A stretch of 64,000 bases of DNA. Origin: Consotaella salsifontis. Its GTDB lineage: Bacteria > Pseudomonadota > Alphaproteobacteria > Rhizobiales > Rhizobiaceae. This document shows positions 23,668-32,940 of this stretch, piece by piece. The stretch is from assembly GCF_900167365.1 (NCBI RefSeq), contig NZ_FUXL01000003.1, positions 62,001 to 126,000 of the forward strand. The letters are read 5' to 3'. The stretch's first letter is position 1; the number at the start of each line of letters is the position of its first letter. The notes under the pieces are model-generated. The model had not been told where the DNA came from. It did no database searches and was given only the letters and a program-made list of their open reading frames with translations. A program made the position numbers and the translations under genes.

Positions 23668-25353
23668 CTACTCCTTCCTCACCTTGTCGAGGCGAGGGAG
23701 AGCCGTGGGGGGGAGAGCGAAATCCTTGACGGTGCTCCGGGCGACGGCATTCGCCTTCCCATGGGCGACGAAGACCCACGGCGCATCGTCGTGGGCGATG
23801 CGCTGAATCTTGCTGTAAAGCGTTGCCCGCTCTGCTCTGTCCGTACTGACATGCGCAGCCTCGATCATCTGGTCGAGGTCCTTGTTCGCGTAAAGCCCGA
23901 CGTTGAAGCCGCCCCTGTCCGGCGTATTGCTGCTTCGCAGAGCCAGATAGGGCAAGGTGTCCGGGTCCGCTGTCATCCACGCCATCTCGGCCATGTCCGC
24001 CCGGCCCAAAAGCCCGGGATTGACCCGCGAGAGGAAGCGAGTCCAAGAGGCGCTCTCGATCGCAACGTTGAGGCCCACCTTCTGGAGATCCGCGGCGATC
24101 GCCTTGGCCATGGCAAGAGGCGACAGCATGCCGGCGCCATCCTCCGCTGCCAGCAGAACGACCGTGCGCCCCTCCGCGCCCGCTTCACGGATCAGCCGCC
24201 GGGCCTTGTCGGGATCGTAGGGGTAGGGCGCGGTCTTGCCGTCGAGAGCCCATGTGAAGGACGGCGAGATGGGGCCGGCGGCTTCCACGGCCGACCCGCC
24301 CAGCACGTCCTCTACCAACGTCTTCTTGTCGATGGCCAGATTGGCGGCCTTGCGCACCCTCTTGTCGGCAAACGGCCCTTCTTGCGTGTTGAGGAAGAGG
24401 AACCAGAGATGCGGCTTCACCGCCTCGAAGACCTGGAATGCGCGATCCTTGGCGAAGGCGCGCCGTGCATCGGGATCAAAGTCGAACGCAAGATCGATGT
24501 TGCCGGAACGAAGGGCCGCCGCGCGGGCGGCGGCATCCCCGACAGTGCGAAATTCGACCGCCACAAGGAGAGGCGCGCCGTCCCAGTAATCATTGTTGCG
24601 TGACAGGGTGAGGGCTTCTCCGGGGCGCCACTCGCCAAACCGGAACGGACCGGTGCCTACGGGCGACCGGGCGAAGGTCTTGCCGCCTTTCTTCACCGCC
24701 TCAGGAGAAACGATAAGGCCGGCGGGATGAGCGAGGTGGGAAAGGAAGGGCGCGAACGGCTCTTTCAGATGAAAGATGACGGTTTGCGGATCAGGCGCAT
24801 CGATACGAGCCACCGCTGAAAACAGGTACGCAAACGGAAATGGACCGGTATCGTGGAAAGGATGATCCGGCCGTAGCATCCTCTCAAAGGTGAACTTAAC
24901 GGCTTGCGCATCCAAGAGCGCCCCGTCGTGAAACCGGACTCCCTGGCGCAAATGAAAGGTGTAGGTCAGTCCATCGGGCGATATGTCCCATCGGCTCGCC
25001 AAAGCGGGCTCGATGTCGAGGGAGTCCGGCTTGAACCGCACCAGACCGTCGTAAAGATTGACCAGGACGCGGAAATCGCTGTCCAGCATCGCCGATTGCG
25101 GGTCGAGGGAGGTGGACTCGGATGCTTCTCCCACGATGAGCCTGTCGGCTGCGCTCTCGGCACGACCCGGCGCCGCCCAAAAGGCCAAGGCGACCAGCGT
25201 CAGGGCAACAACAGCCTTCAAACGTTGACCGGAACAGAAGAGACGGCGGAGCAGGAATGACAAGAAACGTCCCCGTCGATCGATTGGCGCGACGAAGGGG
25301 CAAGATAAGGTTCGATGCCGCCGATGCAAACCCCGCGTTCCGATCAGGGGCAC
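23668..25353 (-). CDS. ABC transporter substrate-binding protein, family 5 (peptide type)
   Basis: A protein of up to 561 residues belonging to solute-binding family 5 (DppA/OppA type). It has a hydrophobic signal segment (AVVALTLVALAFW) ending at PGRAES, the LYDGLVRF and YTFHLRQGVRFHDG motifs, and SPVGTGPFRF. It would deliver peptides or other ligands to an ABC permease in the inner membrane. No permease or ATPase genes lie nearby, so it is an orphan. The frame starts with GTG at 25353, which leaves an unusually long Arg-rich region before the signal; a later start (for example a TTG about 30 codons in) is likely. Confidence 0.88.
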   Translation of the reverse strand: MPLIGTRGLHRRHRTLSCPFVAPIDRRGRFLSFLLRRLFCSGQRLKAVVALTLVALAFWAAPGRAESAADRLIVGEASESTSLDPQSAMLDSDFRVLVNLYDGLVRFKPDSLDIEPALASRWDISPDGLTYTFHLRQGVRFHDGALLDAQAVKFTFERMLRPDHPFHDTGPFPFAYLFSAVARIDAPDPQTVIFHLKEPFAPFLSHLAHPAGLIVSPEAVKKGGKTFARSPVGTGPFRFGEWRPGEALTLSRNNDYWDGAPLLVAVEFRTVGDAAARAAALRSGNIDLAFDFDPDARRAFAKDRAFQVFEAVKPHLWFLFLNTQEGPFADKRVRKAANLAIDKKTLVEDVLGGSAVEAAGPISPSFTWALDGKTAPYPYDPDKARRLIREAGAEGRTVVLLAAEDGAGMLSPLAMAKAIAADLQKVGLNVAIESASWTRFLSRVNPGLLGRADMAEMAWMTADPDTLPYLALRSSNTPDRGGFNVGLYANKDLDQMIEAAHVSTDRAERATLYSKIQRIAHDDAPWVFVAHGKANAVARSTVKDFALPPTALPRLDKVRKE

Positions 25354-25365
25354 CAGACGCTGTCC

Positions 25366-25695
25366 TTAGAGCATTGGGCCGATCAGGCCGCCGGCGATCA
25401 CCAGGAAGCCCGCTACGATGGTCAGCGGAACGAGATTGTCGGAGGGGGTGTCCTCTGGCTCCATGGTCTCGTCTTCTTCTCTCACGGGGTCGAGGTGAAA
25501 GCCAAGAGGGGAGAGTGTGACGGACGGCTTAGTCAAATCCCATCTCGCCGGCTGGCGCGTCGCGGCATCCGTATCGACCATCTGCCACTCGAAATGAGCC
25601 CGCGCGGCAGCGGCGACGCTGCTTCTCGTCAGCGACGGCACGGCGGACGATGGATGGTCCGTCGGTGAGAAATGCGATCGTTTGCTGTGCGCCAT
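25366..25695 (-). CDS. Hypothetical small protein with C-terminal membrane helix
   Basis: I do not recognise this 109-residue protein. The start is well supported by GGGAGGAG directly upstream of the ATG. The first 85 residues are polar and rich in Ser, Pro and acidic residues (PVREEDETMEPEDTP), and the last 22 form a single hydrophobic helix (LVPLTIVAGFLVIAGG) ending in PML, so it looks tail-anchored in the inner membrane. It ends 12 bp before the substrate-binding protein start on the same strand, so it may be the first gene of that transcript. Confidence 0.55.
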   Translation of the reverse strand: MAHSKRSHFSPTDHPSSAVPSLTRSSVAAAARAHFEWQMVDTDAATRQPARWDLTKPSVTLSPLGFHLDPVREEDETMEPEDTPSDNLVPLTIVAGFLVIAGGLIGPML

Positions 25696-25975
25696 GACAC
25701 TCCTCCCTTCATTCCCTTCGTTAATAAGAAGGAAACGATCGAACGGGCTGTTGGTTCAAGAACCCAAGAACGGATGAGCGAGGAAAAAGGAACGACAATC
25801 CGCCGCGTCGTGGGCGAATGCTCGTGCCCTCGAGCGACAGGAAAAAGCCGAAGAAATTCAACCGATTTTAATATTCCCTTCGGCGCTGCAACATCTTTAC
25901 GCGGCGAAATGTGAGAGCAAATATGCCCACGTCACCAGCGGTGATCCCGAGCATTAAGGATATACGTGAGGCAAG

Positions 25976-26890
25976 ATGTATAGAACTGAGAAGGTGCGAG
26001 AAATTCTGTCCTGGTACGAAGGTGAAACGCCGGGCGTCAAAAGCAATCTCTCGCGGCTGTTGATGCATGGAAAGCTCGGGGGAACCGGACGTCTGGTGAT
26101 CTTGCCTGTGGATCAGGGCTTCGAGCATGGGCCGGTGCGCAGTTTTGCTCCCAATCCGGCCGGTTATGACCCGCATTATCACTATCAGCTCGCCATCGAC
26201 GCCGGGGTGTCAGGCTACGCCGCGCCTCTCGGCCTTCTCGAGCAGGGGGCAGATTCGTTCGCCGGCGAGGTCCCGCTAATCCTCAAGATGAACAGCGGCA
26301 ACCTGCTCGGGGCGGCAGCCAACGACCAGGCAGTGACCGCGAGCGTGGCGGATGCCTTGCGCCTCGGCTGCGTCGGCATCGGCTTCACCATCTATCCCGG
26401 CTCCGACCGATGCTACGACATGCTGGAAGAGCTTCGCGATCTTAGCCTCCAGGCCAAGTCTCGCGGTCTTATCACCGTCGTGTGGTCCTACCCTCGCGGT
26501 GGCAAGGTCACCAAGGAAGGGGAAACCGCCGTCGACGTCGTGGCATACGCCGCTCACATGGCGGCGTTGATGGGCGCGACCATCATCAAGGTCAAGCTGC
26601 CCACCGAGCATGTCGACCATGCGGACACCCGCTCGTCCTACGACAACCATGCCGTGGCCATTTCGGATGCAGCCGATCGCGTCCGCCACATCATGGAGGC
26701 GGCCTTCGCCGGCAAGCGCATTGTGGTCTTCTCGGGCGGCGCCGCCAAGACGCGGGACGAGTTGATGGACGAGGTCAAGGGAATTCGCGAGGGAGGCGGG
26801 AACGGCTCGATCATCGGCCGCAATTCGTTCCAGCGACCGAAGGAAGAGGCGCTGAAGCTCCTCGACGAGATCATCAGCGTCTACCGCTGA
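25976..26890 (+). CDS. fbaB: Class I fructose-bisphosphate aldolase (FbaB/DhnA type)
   Basis: A 304-residue archaeal-type class I aldolase, which splits fructose 1,6-bisphosphate through a Schiff base and needs no metal. It shows PVDQGFEHGP near the N-terminus, the catalytic Lys within ATIIKVKLP (Lys205 or Lys207), and SGGAAK and GRNSFQRP phosphate-binding loops near the C-terminus. Length fits the family. GTGAGG precedes the ATG. It stands alone in its transcription direction. Confidence 0.93.
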   Translation: MYRTEKVREILSWYEGETPGVKSNLSRLLMHGKLGGTGRLVILPVDQGFEHGPVRSFAPNPAGYDPHYHYQLAIDAGVSGYAAPLGLLEQGADSFAGEVPLILKMNSGNLLGAAANDQAVTASVADALRLGCVGIGFTIYPGSDRCYDMLEELRDLSLQAKSRGLITVVWSYPRGGKVTKEGETAVDVVAYAAHMAALMGATIIKVKLPTEHVDHADTRSSYDNHAVAISDAADRVRHIMEAAFAGKRIVVFSGGAAKTRDELMDEVKGIREGGGNGSIIGRNSFQRPKEEALKLLDEIISVYR

Positions 26891-27061
26891 TCGCTTGCGA
26901 AGACTTTTGGGAGGAAGGAATTGGCCGCACCGCGTGTGCGGCCAATTTCGTTAGACACCGGTTCTTGATGACACTCTACCGGCGCCGGCTTTCGCTGAAC
27001 GGGATGAGACTTTGGCCTCGATCGCGGTCCTGGGCGGCCGCCGCGCTACCGACTAGATCGC

Positions 27062-27502
27062 TTACTTGCCGTCGGCCGCGGCGATGCGCGCTGCCGGATC
27101 GGCCTCCTTGCCGTCTTCGTCGAACGAGGCGAGGTAGGCGATCAGATTGGTGATGTCCTCGTCCTTCTTGATTCCGGCGAACACCATCTTGGTCTTGGGC
27201 ACCACGTCCTTGGGCGAGCGGACCCACTCGGTCAGGAGCTGGGTGTTCCAGGTCTTGCCCTGGCCCCACGCCGCGAAGTCCTTCGAAAACGGATAGCCTT
27301 CCACCGCAGCGACTTCCTCGCCGACGATGCCGTTCAATTCGGGGCCGACGAGATTCTTGGCATTCGGCCCGATCCGGTGGCAGGCCATGCATTTCGAGAA
27401 AACTTTCTTGCCGGCCGCCGGATCGCCGACGGTCTGGGCAAGGGCGGGCAGGCAGACCAGGGTCGCAACGGCGGCTCCGGCCAGAATGCTTTTCACGCGC
27501 AT
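27062..27502 (-). CDS. Cytochrome c, class I (c2/c550 type)
   Basis: A 146-residue exported monohaem cytochrome. The signal peptide ends near PALAQT, the haem motif is CMACH (Cys38-His42), and the sixth ligand is likely the Met in KTKMVFAGI. The length, the WNTQLLTEWVRSP segment and the C-terminal helix DITNLIAYLASF match the c2/mitochondrial-like branch. The start at 27502 is chosen because GGAGG lies four bases upstream; a frame open to 27724 has no signal peptide. It probably shuttles electrons between the bc1 complex and oxidases or the cytochrome c peroxidase. Confidence 0.93.
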   Translation of the reverse strand: MRVKSILAGAAVATLVCLPALAQTVGDPAAGKKVFSKCMACHRIGPNAKNLVGPELNGIVGEEVAAVEGYPFSKDFAAWGQGKTWNTQLLTEWVRSPKDVVPKTKMVFAGIKKDEDITNLIAYLASFDEDGKEADPAARIAAADGK

Positions 27503-28097
27503 CATTCCTCCATGAGGTCTCTGGCAGCATGGACGGTATGGACTGCCGGCGCCTCCGGAGCAACCGCTGCGCCGACCGTCGGCGCGAAAAGGCGCAGCCG
27601 TGAGACACGTGCGGGCACCAGAATTGCAACCGCCGACGCTCCGCACCGACCCAGGGAAGGCGGTATGGCTAACGATCGGTAAATCCAAAAGCGCTGGCAA
27701 AACAAAAGCGTGGCGGATCGGCAACAGTGGCGGTCGTGATGCAACCGCCTACCTTGCAGCCGCAAAATTCGGCCTCATTTCATCCCCAACAACAAACGTG
27801 TCGCGCGGTCGAGTGGTGACACGGATCGTTGCAGGCGGGTCCCATCGGAAGGGCCGCCGTTTAATAAAGATGAAAGGTTTTTTGGTCACTAATTGGAAGG
27901 AATGCTGGCATCTCACCACGTAATCGAGGTGAAACAAGCATGAGACAAGCAACATCGGAAACGGGTTGCTGATCACCGGACAAGATCAGATTCCACAATT
28001 TGGACATCGACCTTTCTGAACCTCAGCGTTCGGGGCGGATATTTTTTGCTTCTGCCTTGAGCAAATGTCGCGTAGCGACAGAAATTGGAGTATCGAC
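27503..28097. other. 595-bp intergenic region before the outer-membrane porin
   Basis: No convincing gene is present between the divergent cytochrome c and porin genes; a 75-codon minus-strand frame (27749-27976) has no ribosome site or family features. The right half is noticeably AT-richer than the rest of the window (around 27860-28060). A hairpin TGTCGC-GTA-GCGACA (28066-28080) lies 6 bp before the porin ribosome site and could modulate translation or be an sRNA target. Confidence 0.5.
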
Positions 28098-28814
28098 ATG
28101 AAGCGCATTGCTCTTCTGCTGGCGTCCACCGCTTTCGTCACCCCGGCGTTCGCAGCCGACATCGTGATGCAGGAGCCCCCGGCACCGGCGCCGGTTTACG
28201 AGGCTGCTCCGGCCTACACCTGGACCGGCTTCTACGTCGGTGGCCAGCTCGGTGGCGCCTTCGGCGGCGACATGTTTGACAACAGCGGCGACGACGCCTC
28301 GCTCATCGGCGGCGCCCACGTTGGCTACGACTACCAGATGGACAACTTCGTGTTCGGTGGCGTGATCGACATCAGCGGCCTTGACGCCTCCTCGCGTCAG
28401 ACCTTCGACATCGACGTCAATGGCGACGATGTTACCGACGGCAGCGTCAGCTCCAAGACCGACATCAACTTCCTGGCCACCGCCCGCCTGAAGGCCGGCT
28501 TCGCCTGGGATCGCGCCATGATCTACGGCACGGGTGGTCTTGCCTACGCCAATGTCGACACCTCGGTCGGCAACAGCCTCTATGACGCTGGTTACCGCGT
28601 GCGCGGCGATGACGACGATTTCGGCTATGTCGTCGGCGGCGGCGTCGACTTCCTCGCCACCAAGAACATCTCGGTCGGCGTCGAGTACCTCTACACCAAT
28701 CTCGGCTCCAACGATTTCGACGTCGATGCTCCTGGCGTTGACGCCGACTTCTCGACCAGCAAGGACCTCGACTTCCACACCGTGTGGGCCAAGGCTTCCT
28801 ACCGCTTCAACTAA
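28098..28814 (+). CDS. Omp25/Omp31-type outer-membrane beta-barrel protein
   Basis: A 238-residue outer-membrane protein with a signal peptide ending at TPAFAA, a Pro/Ala-rich spacer (EPPAPAPVYEAAPAYTW) and an eight-stranded barrel opening with WTGFYVGGQLGGAFG and closing with TVWAKASYRF plus one extra Asn. The pattern of aromatic and Gly residues (FGGVIDISG, GTGGLAYANV, VGVEYLYTNLGS) matches the Omp25/Omp31 porin family of Rhizobiales. GGAG lies before the ATG at 28098. Loops are rich in Asp, perhaps binding cations. A bidirectional terminator follows. Confidence 0.93.
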   Translation: MKRIALLLASTAFVTPAFAADIVMQEPPAPAPVYEAAPAYTWTGFYVGGQLGGAFGGDMFDNSGDDASLIGGAHVGYDYQMDNFVFGGVIDISGLDASSRQTFDIDVNGDDVTDGSVSSKTDINFLATARLKAGFAWDRAMIYGTGGLAYANVDTSVGNSLYDAGYRVRGDDDDFGYVVGGGVDFLATKNISVGVEYLYTNLGSNDFDVDAPGVDADFSTSKDLDFHTVWAKASYRFN

Positions 28815-28830
28815 TCGATCTTCGATTGTT

Positions 28831-28876
28831 TAAAAAAAGACCCGCCGAGCTTGACGCTCGGCGGGTCTTTCTTTTT
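28831..28876. terminator. Bidirectional terminator between porin and sugar kinase genes
   Basis: A 12-bp perfect GC-rich stem (GACCCGCCGAGC / GCTCGGCGGGTC) with a 5-nt loop is preceded by an A-run and followed by a T-run. It therefore works for the porin gene on the plus strand and the convergent kinase on the minus strand. Confidence 0.92.
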
Positions 28877-28908
28877 GGGGTATGATTTTGTGCGGTTCGA
28901 ATTTCTGA

Positions 28909-29847
28909 TCACGCGAGGCCGAGGTCGGCGCGGCGGGGAAGATCGGCGCCGCGACGCGAGCAGGTGACGGATGCGGCTTTCACCGCGAAGCCGAGCAGGC
29001 CGGAAAGGGCTGCTTCGTCGAGTCCGCCCAGCGCATCCTTCGACAGCAACCGGTCTTCCTTCAGCTTGGCGAGAAGCGCCGCCTGAAACGTATCGCCTGC
29101 GCCGACCGTATCGACGACCTTGACCGGTAAACCTGCCGCCTCGGAGGCTGCGCCCGAGCGGCACCGCGCCAAAGCGCCGTTTTCGCCGCGCGTGACGACC
29201 GCAAGCCCGGCTCCCGCCGCAATCCAATCTTCTGCGACACTCGACAGGCTTCGGTCGGGATAAAGCATGGCGAGGTCTTCCTCGCTCGCCTTGATCAGCC
29301 CCGCCTTGGGAACGATCCGCGATACACGCTCGCGCCACAGATCGAGGTCGGGCTCGATCGAGGGGCGGATGTTTGGGTCGTAGGAGATGAAGCGGCGCCC
29401 GGCTTCCTGATCGATCAGATGCTGGAGGGCGCTGGCGGTCGGCTCGGTGACGGTGGAATAGGAGCCGACATGGATCGCCTCGACTTCCGCCGGGAGGGCA
29501 GGGATATCCTCGATCTCGATGGAGCGATCGGCCGTGCCCTCGACATAGAAGTCATAGGTGGCCGAGCCCGAGGCGGAGAGGGAGACGACCGCCAGTGTCG
29601 TGTTGCGGCGCGTCGCGATCAGGAGGTTCGTCCCGATTCCCTCGCGCGTCATGAAGTCGCGGATGCGGCGGCCGAACACGTCGCCCGACATCTTGGTCAG
29701 ATAGGCGACGGGGTGTTCGAGGCGCGAGAGCCCGAGCGCCACATTGAGCGGTGATCCGCCCACATGGCCGGCCAAGGAAATTTTGGAAACGTCGCTTTCG
29801 GGTTCGCTGAAGAGATCGAACAGCGCGTCGCCACAGCACAAAAACAT
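28909..29847 (-). CDS. PfkB-family sugar kinase, fructokinase-like
   Basis: A 312-residue ribokinase-fold kinase. Signature 1 is GHVGGSPLNVALGLSRL and signature 2 is DTVGAGDTFQAALLA with the catalytic Asp. It phosphorylates a sugar with ATP; fructose is the best guess from the CCGDALFDLF start and length. The ATG at 29847 follows GGAAGG at seven bases; the frame opens at a TTG five codons earlier. No transporter or regulator gene lies beside it. Confidence 0.88.
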   Translation of the reverse strand: MFLCCGDALFDLFSEPESDVSKISLAGHVGGSPLNVALGLSRLEHPVAYLTKMSGDVFGRRIRDFMTREGIGTNLLIATRRNTTLAVVSLSASGSATYDFYVEGTADRSIEIEDIPALPAEVEAIHVGSYSTVTEPTASALQHLIDQEAGRRFISYDPNIRPSIEPDLDLWRERVSRIVPKAGLIKASEEDLAMLYPDRSLSSVAEDWIAAGAGLAVVTRGENGALARCRSGAASEAAGLPVKVVDTVGAGDTFQAALLAKLKEDRLLSKDALGGLDEAALSGLLGFAVKAASVTCSRRGADLPRRADLGLA

Positions 29848-30046
29848 CGTCGGTCCTTCCAATGTGTGGATTCGAGCGTGGAAAATGGCGGTCGCGCGCC
29901 CCCGGCCAACCGGTTGACTCCTCCTCCAGAGCCGGTTGGGCGCTCGTCTGGTTCATCCCGCAAAGATGGCGCGCACGCAAGAGCGGCGGGGCGCCGCGAC
30001 CCCTCGTCTCCCGAGATGACACTGTGGGAGAGGAACGAGCTCCTGG

Positions 30047-31042
30047 CTAGAGCCAGTGCTTGTAGCGGAAGAAGATCAGGGGGAGGATGGCCGAAAGGAG
30101 CATCAGGCCAAGGGCCATGGGATAGCCGAAGTGCCAGCCAAGTTCGGGCATGAATTGGAAGTTCATGCCGTAGATGGAGGCGACCAGCGTCGGCGGCATG
30201 AAGCCGACGGCGGCGACCGAGAATATCTTGATGATGGCGTTCTGCTCGATCGAGATCATGCCGACGGTGGTGTCGAGCAGGAAGTTGATCTTGTTCGACA
30301 GGAAGGACAGAAAGTCGTTCAGCGACTGGACGTCCCGCGCCATCGCCTTGACCCGCGCGCGCGTTTCCTTCTGGGGCTTGCGCCGGTCGAGGACGAGCTG
30401 AAGGAAGGGCATCATCCGGTCGAGGGTCGCAAGGCTTTCGCGCGACCGCGACGAAAGGTCCCCCGATGCGCCGAGCCGGCGCAGCAGCTCCTTGAACGCC
30501 TTGGTGGCCGTCGGCTTCTTGTCGCCGGATGTCGTGAAAATGTCTGTCGCGATCTGGTCCAGATCGACCGCTTGCGCCTCCAGCATGTCCGCCAGGCGAT
30601 CGATGATGGTTTCCAGGAGGCCGATCAGAATGCTGTCGGCCGAAGGCGACGCGCCGCCTGTCAAATCGGTCGGCACGTCCTTGCACAGCTTGGTGCTGAA
30701 GAGCGCGAAGCTCTTCGGCTCGCAGTAGCGAATGGTGACGAGGCGAGAGCCGGCAAGGATGAATGTGACCGGAGAGAAGGTTGGCCTGCCGCTCTGGACG
30801 CCGTGAACCACGGACGCCGTCAGGAAGTCGGCGCCACCCTCCGAATAGAGCCGGCTGGACACCTCGATCTCGCGCATGTCCTCCTTTGACGGCAGGTCAA
30901 TGCCGCAAAGTGTCTCGATCGCCCTGATCTCGTCGAAGCTCGGCATCAGCGCGTCGATCCAGATGGCATCGCTCAACGCCTCGCTCGGCTGCGCGCGTGT
31001 GCCCTGGATTCGACCGGATTGTAGGCGATAGACGTCCAGCAT
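30047..31042 (-). CDS. corA: CorA-family magnesium transporter
   Basis: A 331-residue CorA protein: a cytoplasmic alpha/beta funnel, a long helix (LLDRRKPQKETRARVKAMARDV region) and two C-terminal transmembrane helices with the signature YGMNFQ at 291-296, which forms the selectivity filter. It takes up Mg2+ and possibly Co2+/Ni2+. The C-terminus ends in the basic tail RYKHWL as usual. The gene stands alone, 212 bp from the histidine kinase. Confidence 0.93.
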   Translation of the reverse strand: MLDVYRLQSGRIQGTRAQPSEALSDAIWIDALMPSFDEIRAIETLCGIDLPSKEDMREIEVSSRLYSEGGADFLTASVVHGVQSGRPTFSPVTFILAGSRLVTIRYCEPKSFALFSTKLCKDVPTDLTGGASPSADSILIGLLETIIDRLADMLEAQAVDLDQIATDIFTTSGDKKPTATKAFKELLRRLGASGDLSSRSRESLATLDRMMPFLQLVLDRRKPQKETRARVKAMARDVQSLNDFLSFLSNKINFLLDTTVGMISIEQNAIIKIFSVAAVGFMPPTLVASIYGMNFQFMPELGWHFGYPMALGLMLLSAILPLIFFRYKHWL

Positions 31043-31254
31043 GTCCGACTTCGGTCTCCACCGCTGCTTCCAGAGCCAAGCGCGATCCGGCGGGATCGCC
31101 GCTTCACCCCAAATCCATGTTTCGGAATGATGTTGTCCCGAGAGGTTGCGGGACTTCTCGGGAGTGTGTCTGAGACCGCAGCACCCTTACACAAGTCGCG
31201 TCGCGGTGGCACCTGTCGCGATCGCTAAAAAAGACAGACGCGGATCGTGGGGGG

Positions 31255-32940
31255 TTAACTCATCGATACCGATTCAAGGGGAGCGGTGAGGCGCCAGACG
31301 ACGCCGCTTGGGGCGAAGTCCATCAGGACGTCGCCGCCCAGGCCGCGCGCCGTCATCTTCTTTACGACGAGACTTCCAAACCCCTGATGGCGCGGCACCG
31401 CGACCGGCGGGCCACCCGTCTCGCGCCACGTGATGGCGAACTCTTCGCCCGCCACCGTCCAGGCGATCTCGACCCGGCCTTCGGCAACGGACAAAGCGCC
31501 ATATTTGGCCGCGTTGGTCGCCAATTCGTGCAGCGCCAAGCCGATGGTCTGGGCCGCCGACGGATTGAGCCAGACCTTCGGCCCACCGATGATGAACTGC
31601 TCGCTGCCGCCGTCACCCGCCCCGAAGGCGGCCAGCTGCGTCGCGATGAGGTCGGCGAGCGGGGCGCTTTCCCATCCCTTGCCGGCGAGAAGGTCCGCCG
31701 AACGGGCGAGCGAACTGAGCGCCTGCGACAGGGTTTCGAGCAGCGCCGAGGCGTCGTTGCTCTCGCGCGCTGCGCGTCGCGCGATGGCGGCGATCAACGC
31801 GTATTGATTCTTGGCGCGATGCGTCATCTCGCGCATCAGGAGCCGGTTTTGTTCCTCGGCTTCCCTGCGCTCACGCGAAGCACGCGCCAGGGCTCTGGAA
31901 ACAGTGCCGATCTCATCGAAGCGAGTCCGGATGGGCATCGCCGGCTCGCCTCGGCCCAACGCTGCGGCCTGGTGGGAAAGGCGCAGGATAGGGGTCGCGA
32001 CCGTCCGGCCGAAGAGTACGGCCAGGGATAGACAGAACACGGCGAGGATGGTGCCCGCGCCGACCAGCATCATCCACGACCGGGAGGCGCTCTCCTCGAT
32101 CACCCTGCGAGGCACACCGACGGTCGTCGTCCAACCTGTGAGGAAGGAGGTCTGACTGGCCTCGATCATGGACCGGTGTTCGTCGCGCAGCGTCTCGGCC
32201 ACGGACGGGTTTTCCTGAGCGACCTCCTTGATGCCGATGCCGTTGCTCGAGGAAAGAGCGGCAAAAACGCGCCGGCCCTTGTTGTCCTTGACCACCGCCG
32301 CCCATGCCTCTGGCAGGGTGCGGTTGGTCAGAAGCGAGCCGAGACTTTCCGCCGGCCGGTTGACGACGAGAACATAGACGACCTCATCGCGACGGATCAC
32401 CGGCACCGCCACATGAAAGAGCATGTCATCAGCGTTCGGGCCGTAATAAACGTCCGAAATCTGCGGCGTGCGCGTCTGGAAAGCCTTTTCGATGGCGTCG
32501 GCATATGCCACCGGAGCGGGCTCCATGGGGAAGGGCTGCCGGGTGTTCAGCACGACCTGCATCTGCGGATTGACCAGAACCGCATCGGCGTTGGCGAGCG
32601 CGGCGCGCGTCCTCTCGTGGAAGCGCGAAAGGTCTTCCTCATCGAGGAAGGGAGAGGAGGCGAGCACATTGGCCGCCGTCAGCATGCCGTAGATCTCGCG
32701 ATCGATGGCGTTGGAGACGATGACGGCGGTATCGGCCACCTGGCCGGCAGCCAGCTGCTCCTGCTGACGGGAGAACTGCACGATGAGATAGGCGCTGAAG
32801 AGGAGGGCCGGAACCAGTACGAGCAGAGCGAAGAACGCAAGATAGACCCGCAGCGGCGGCCGGTGGAACCAGCGGAACCGCCGCGAGCTGCGATTGGCGC
32901 GGGTCTGCGCCCCATTGGTCATCTCAGCCTGTAGAGTCAT
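31255..32940 (-). CDS. HWE-type sensor histidine kinase with Cache-like sensor
   Basis: A 561-residue membrane histidine kinase. Order of parts: N-terminal transmembrane helix (about 33-56), extracytoplasmic Cache-like sensor (60-285), second membrane helix (289-312), HAMP-like linker, then an HWE/HisKA_2 kinase. The phosphorylated His is His374 in MTHRAKNQ and the ATP-binding N box is HELATNAAKYGALS at 471-484. Such kinases often belong to the general stress or light response in Rhizobiales. No response regulator is adjacent. The start is set at 32940, since the frame to 33126 adds a tail that does not resemble the family. Confidence 0.88.
   Translation of the reverse strand: MTLQAEMTNGAQTRANRSSRRFRWFHRPPLRVYLAFFALLVLVPALLFSAYLIVQFSRQQEQLAAGQVADTAVIVSNAIDREIYGMLTAANVLASSPFLDEEDLSRFHERTRAALANADAVLVNPQMQVVLNTRQPFPMEPAPVAYADAIEKAFQTRTPQISDVYYGPNADDMLFHVAVPVIRRDEVVYVLVVNRPAESLGSLLTNRTLPEAWAAVVKDNKGRRVFAALSSSNGIGIKEVAQENPSVAETLRDEHRSMIEASQTSFLTGWTTTVGVPRRVIEESASRSWMMLVGAGTILAVFCLSLAVLFGRTVATPILRLSHQAAALGRGEPAMPIRTRFDEIGTVSRALARASRERREAEEQNRLLMREMTHRAKNQYALIAAIARRAARESNDASALLETLSQALSSLARSADLLAGKGWESAPLADLIATQLAAFGAGDGGSEQFIIGGPKVWLNPSAAQTIGLALHELATNAAKYGALSVAEGRVEIAWTVAGEEFAITWRETGGPPVAVPRHQGFGSLVVKKMTARGLGGDVLMDFAPSGVVWRLTAPLESVSMS

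Noticed and set aside
25780-25815. EcfG-type stress promoter (GGAAC, then GTT-like)
   Set aside because: GGAAC is present at about 25788, but the -10 element at the right spacing does not match.
27749-27976. 75-codon minus-strand frame before the porin gene
   Set aside because: No ribosome site, no recognisable features, and AT-rich sequence typical of a promoter region.
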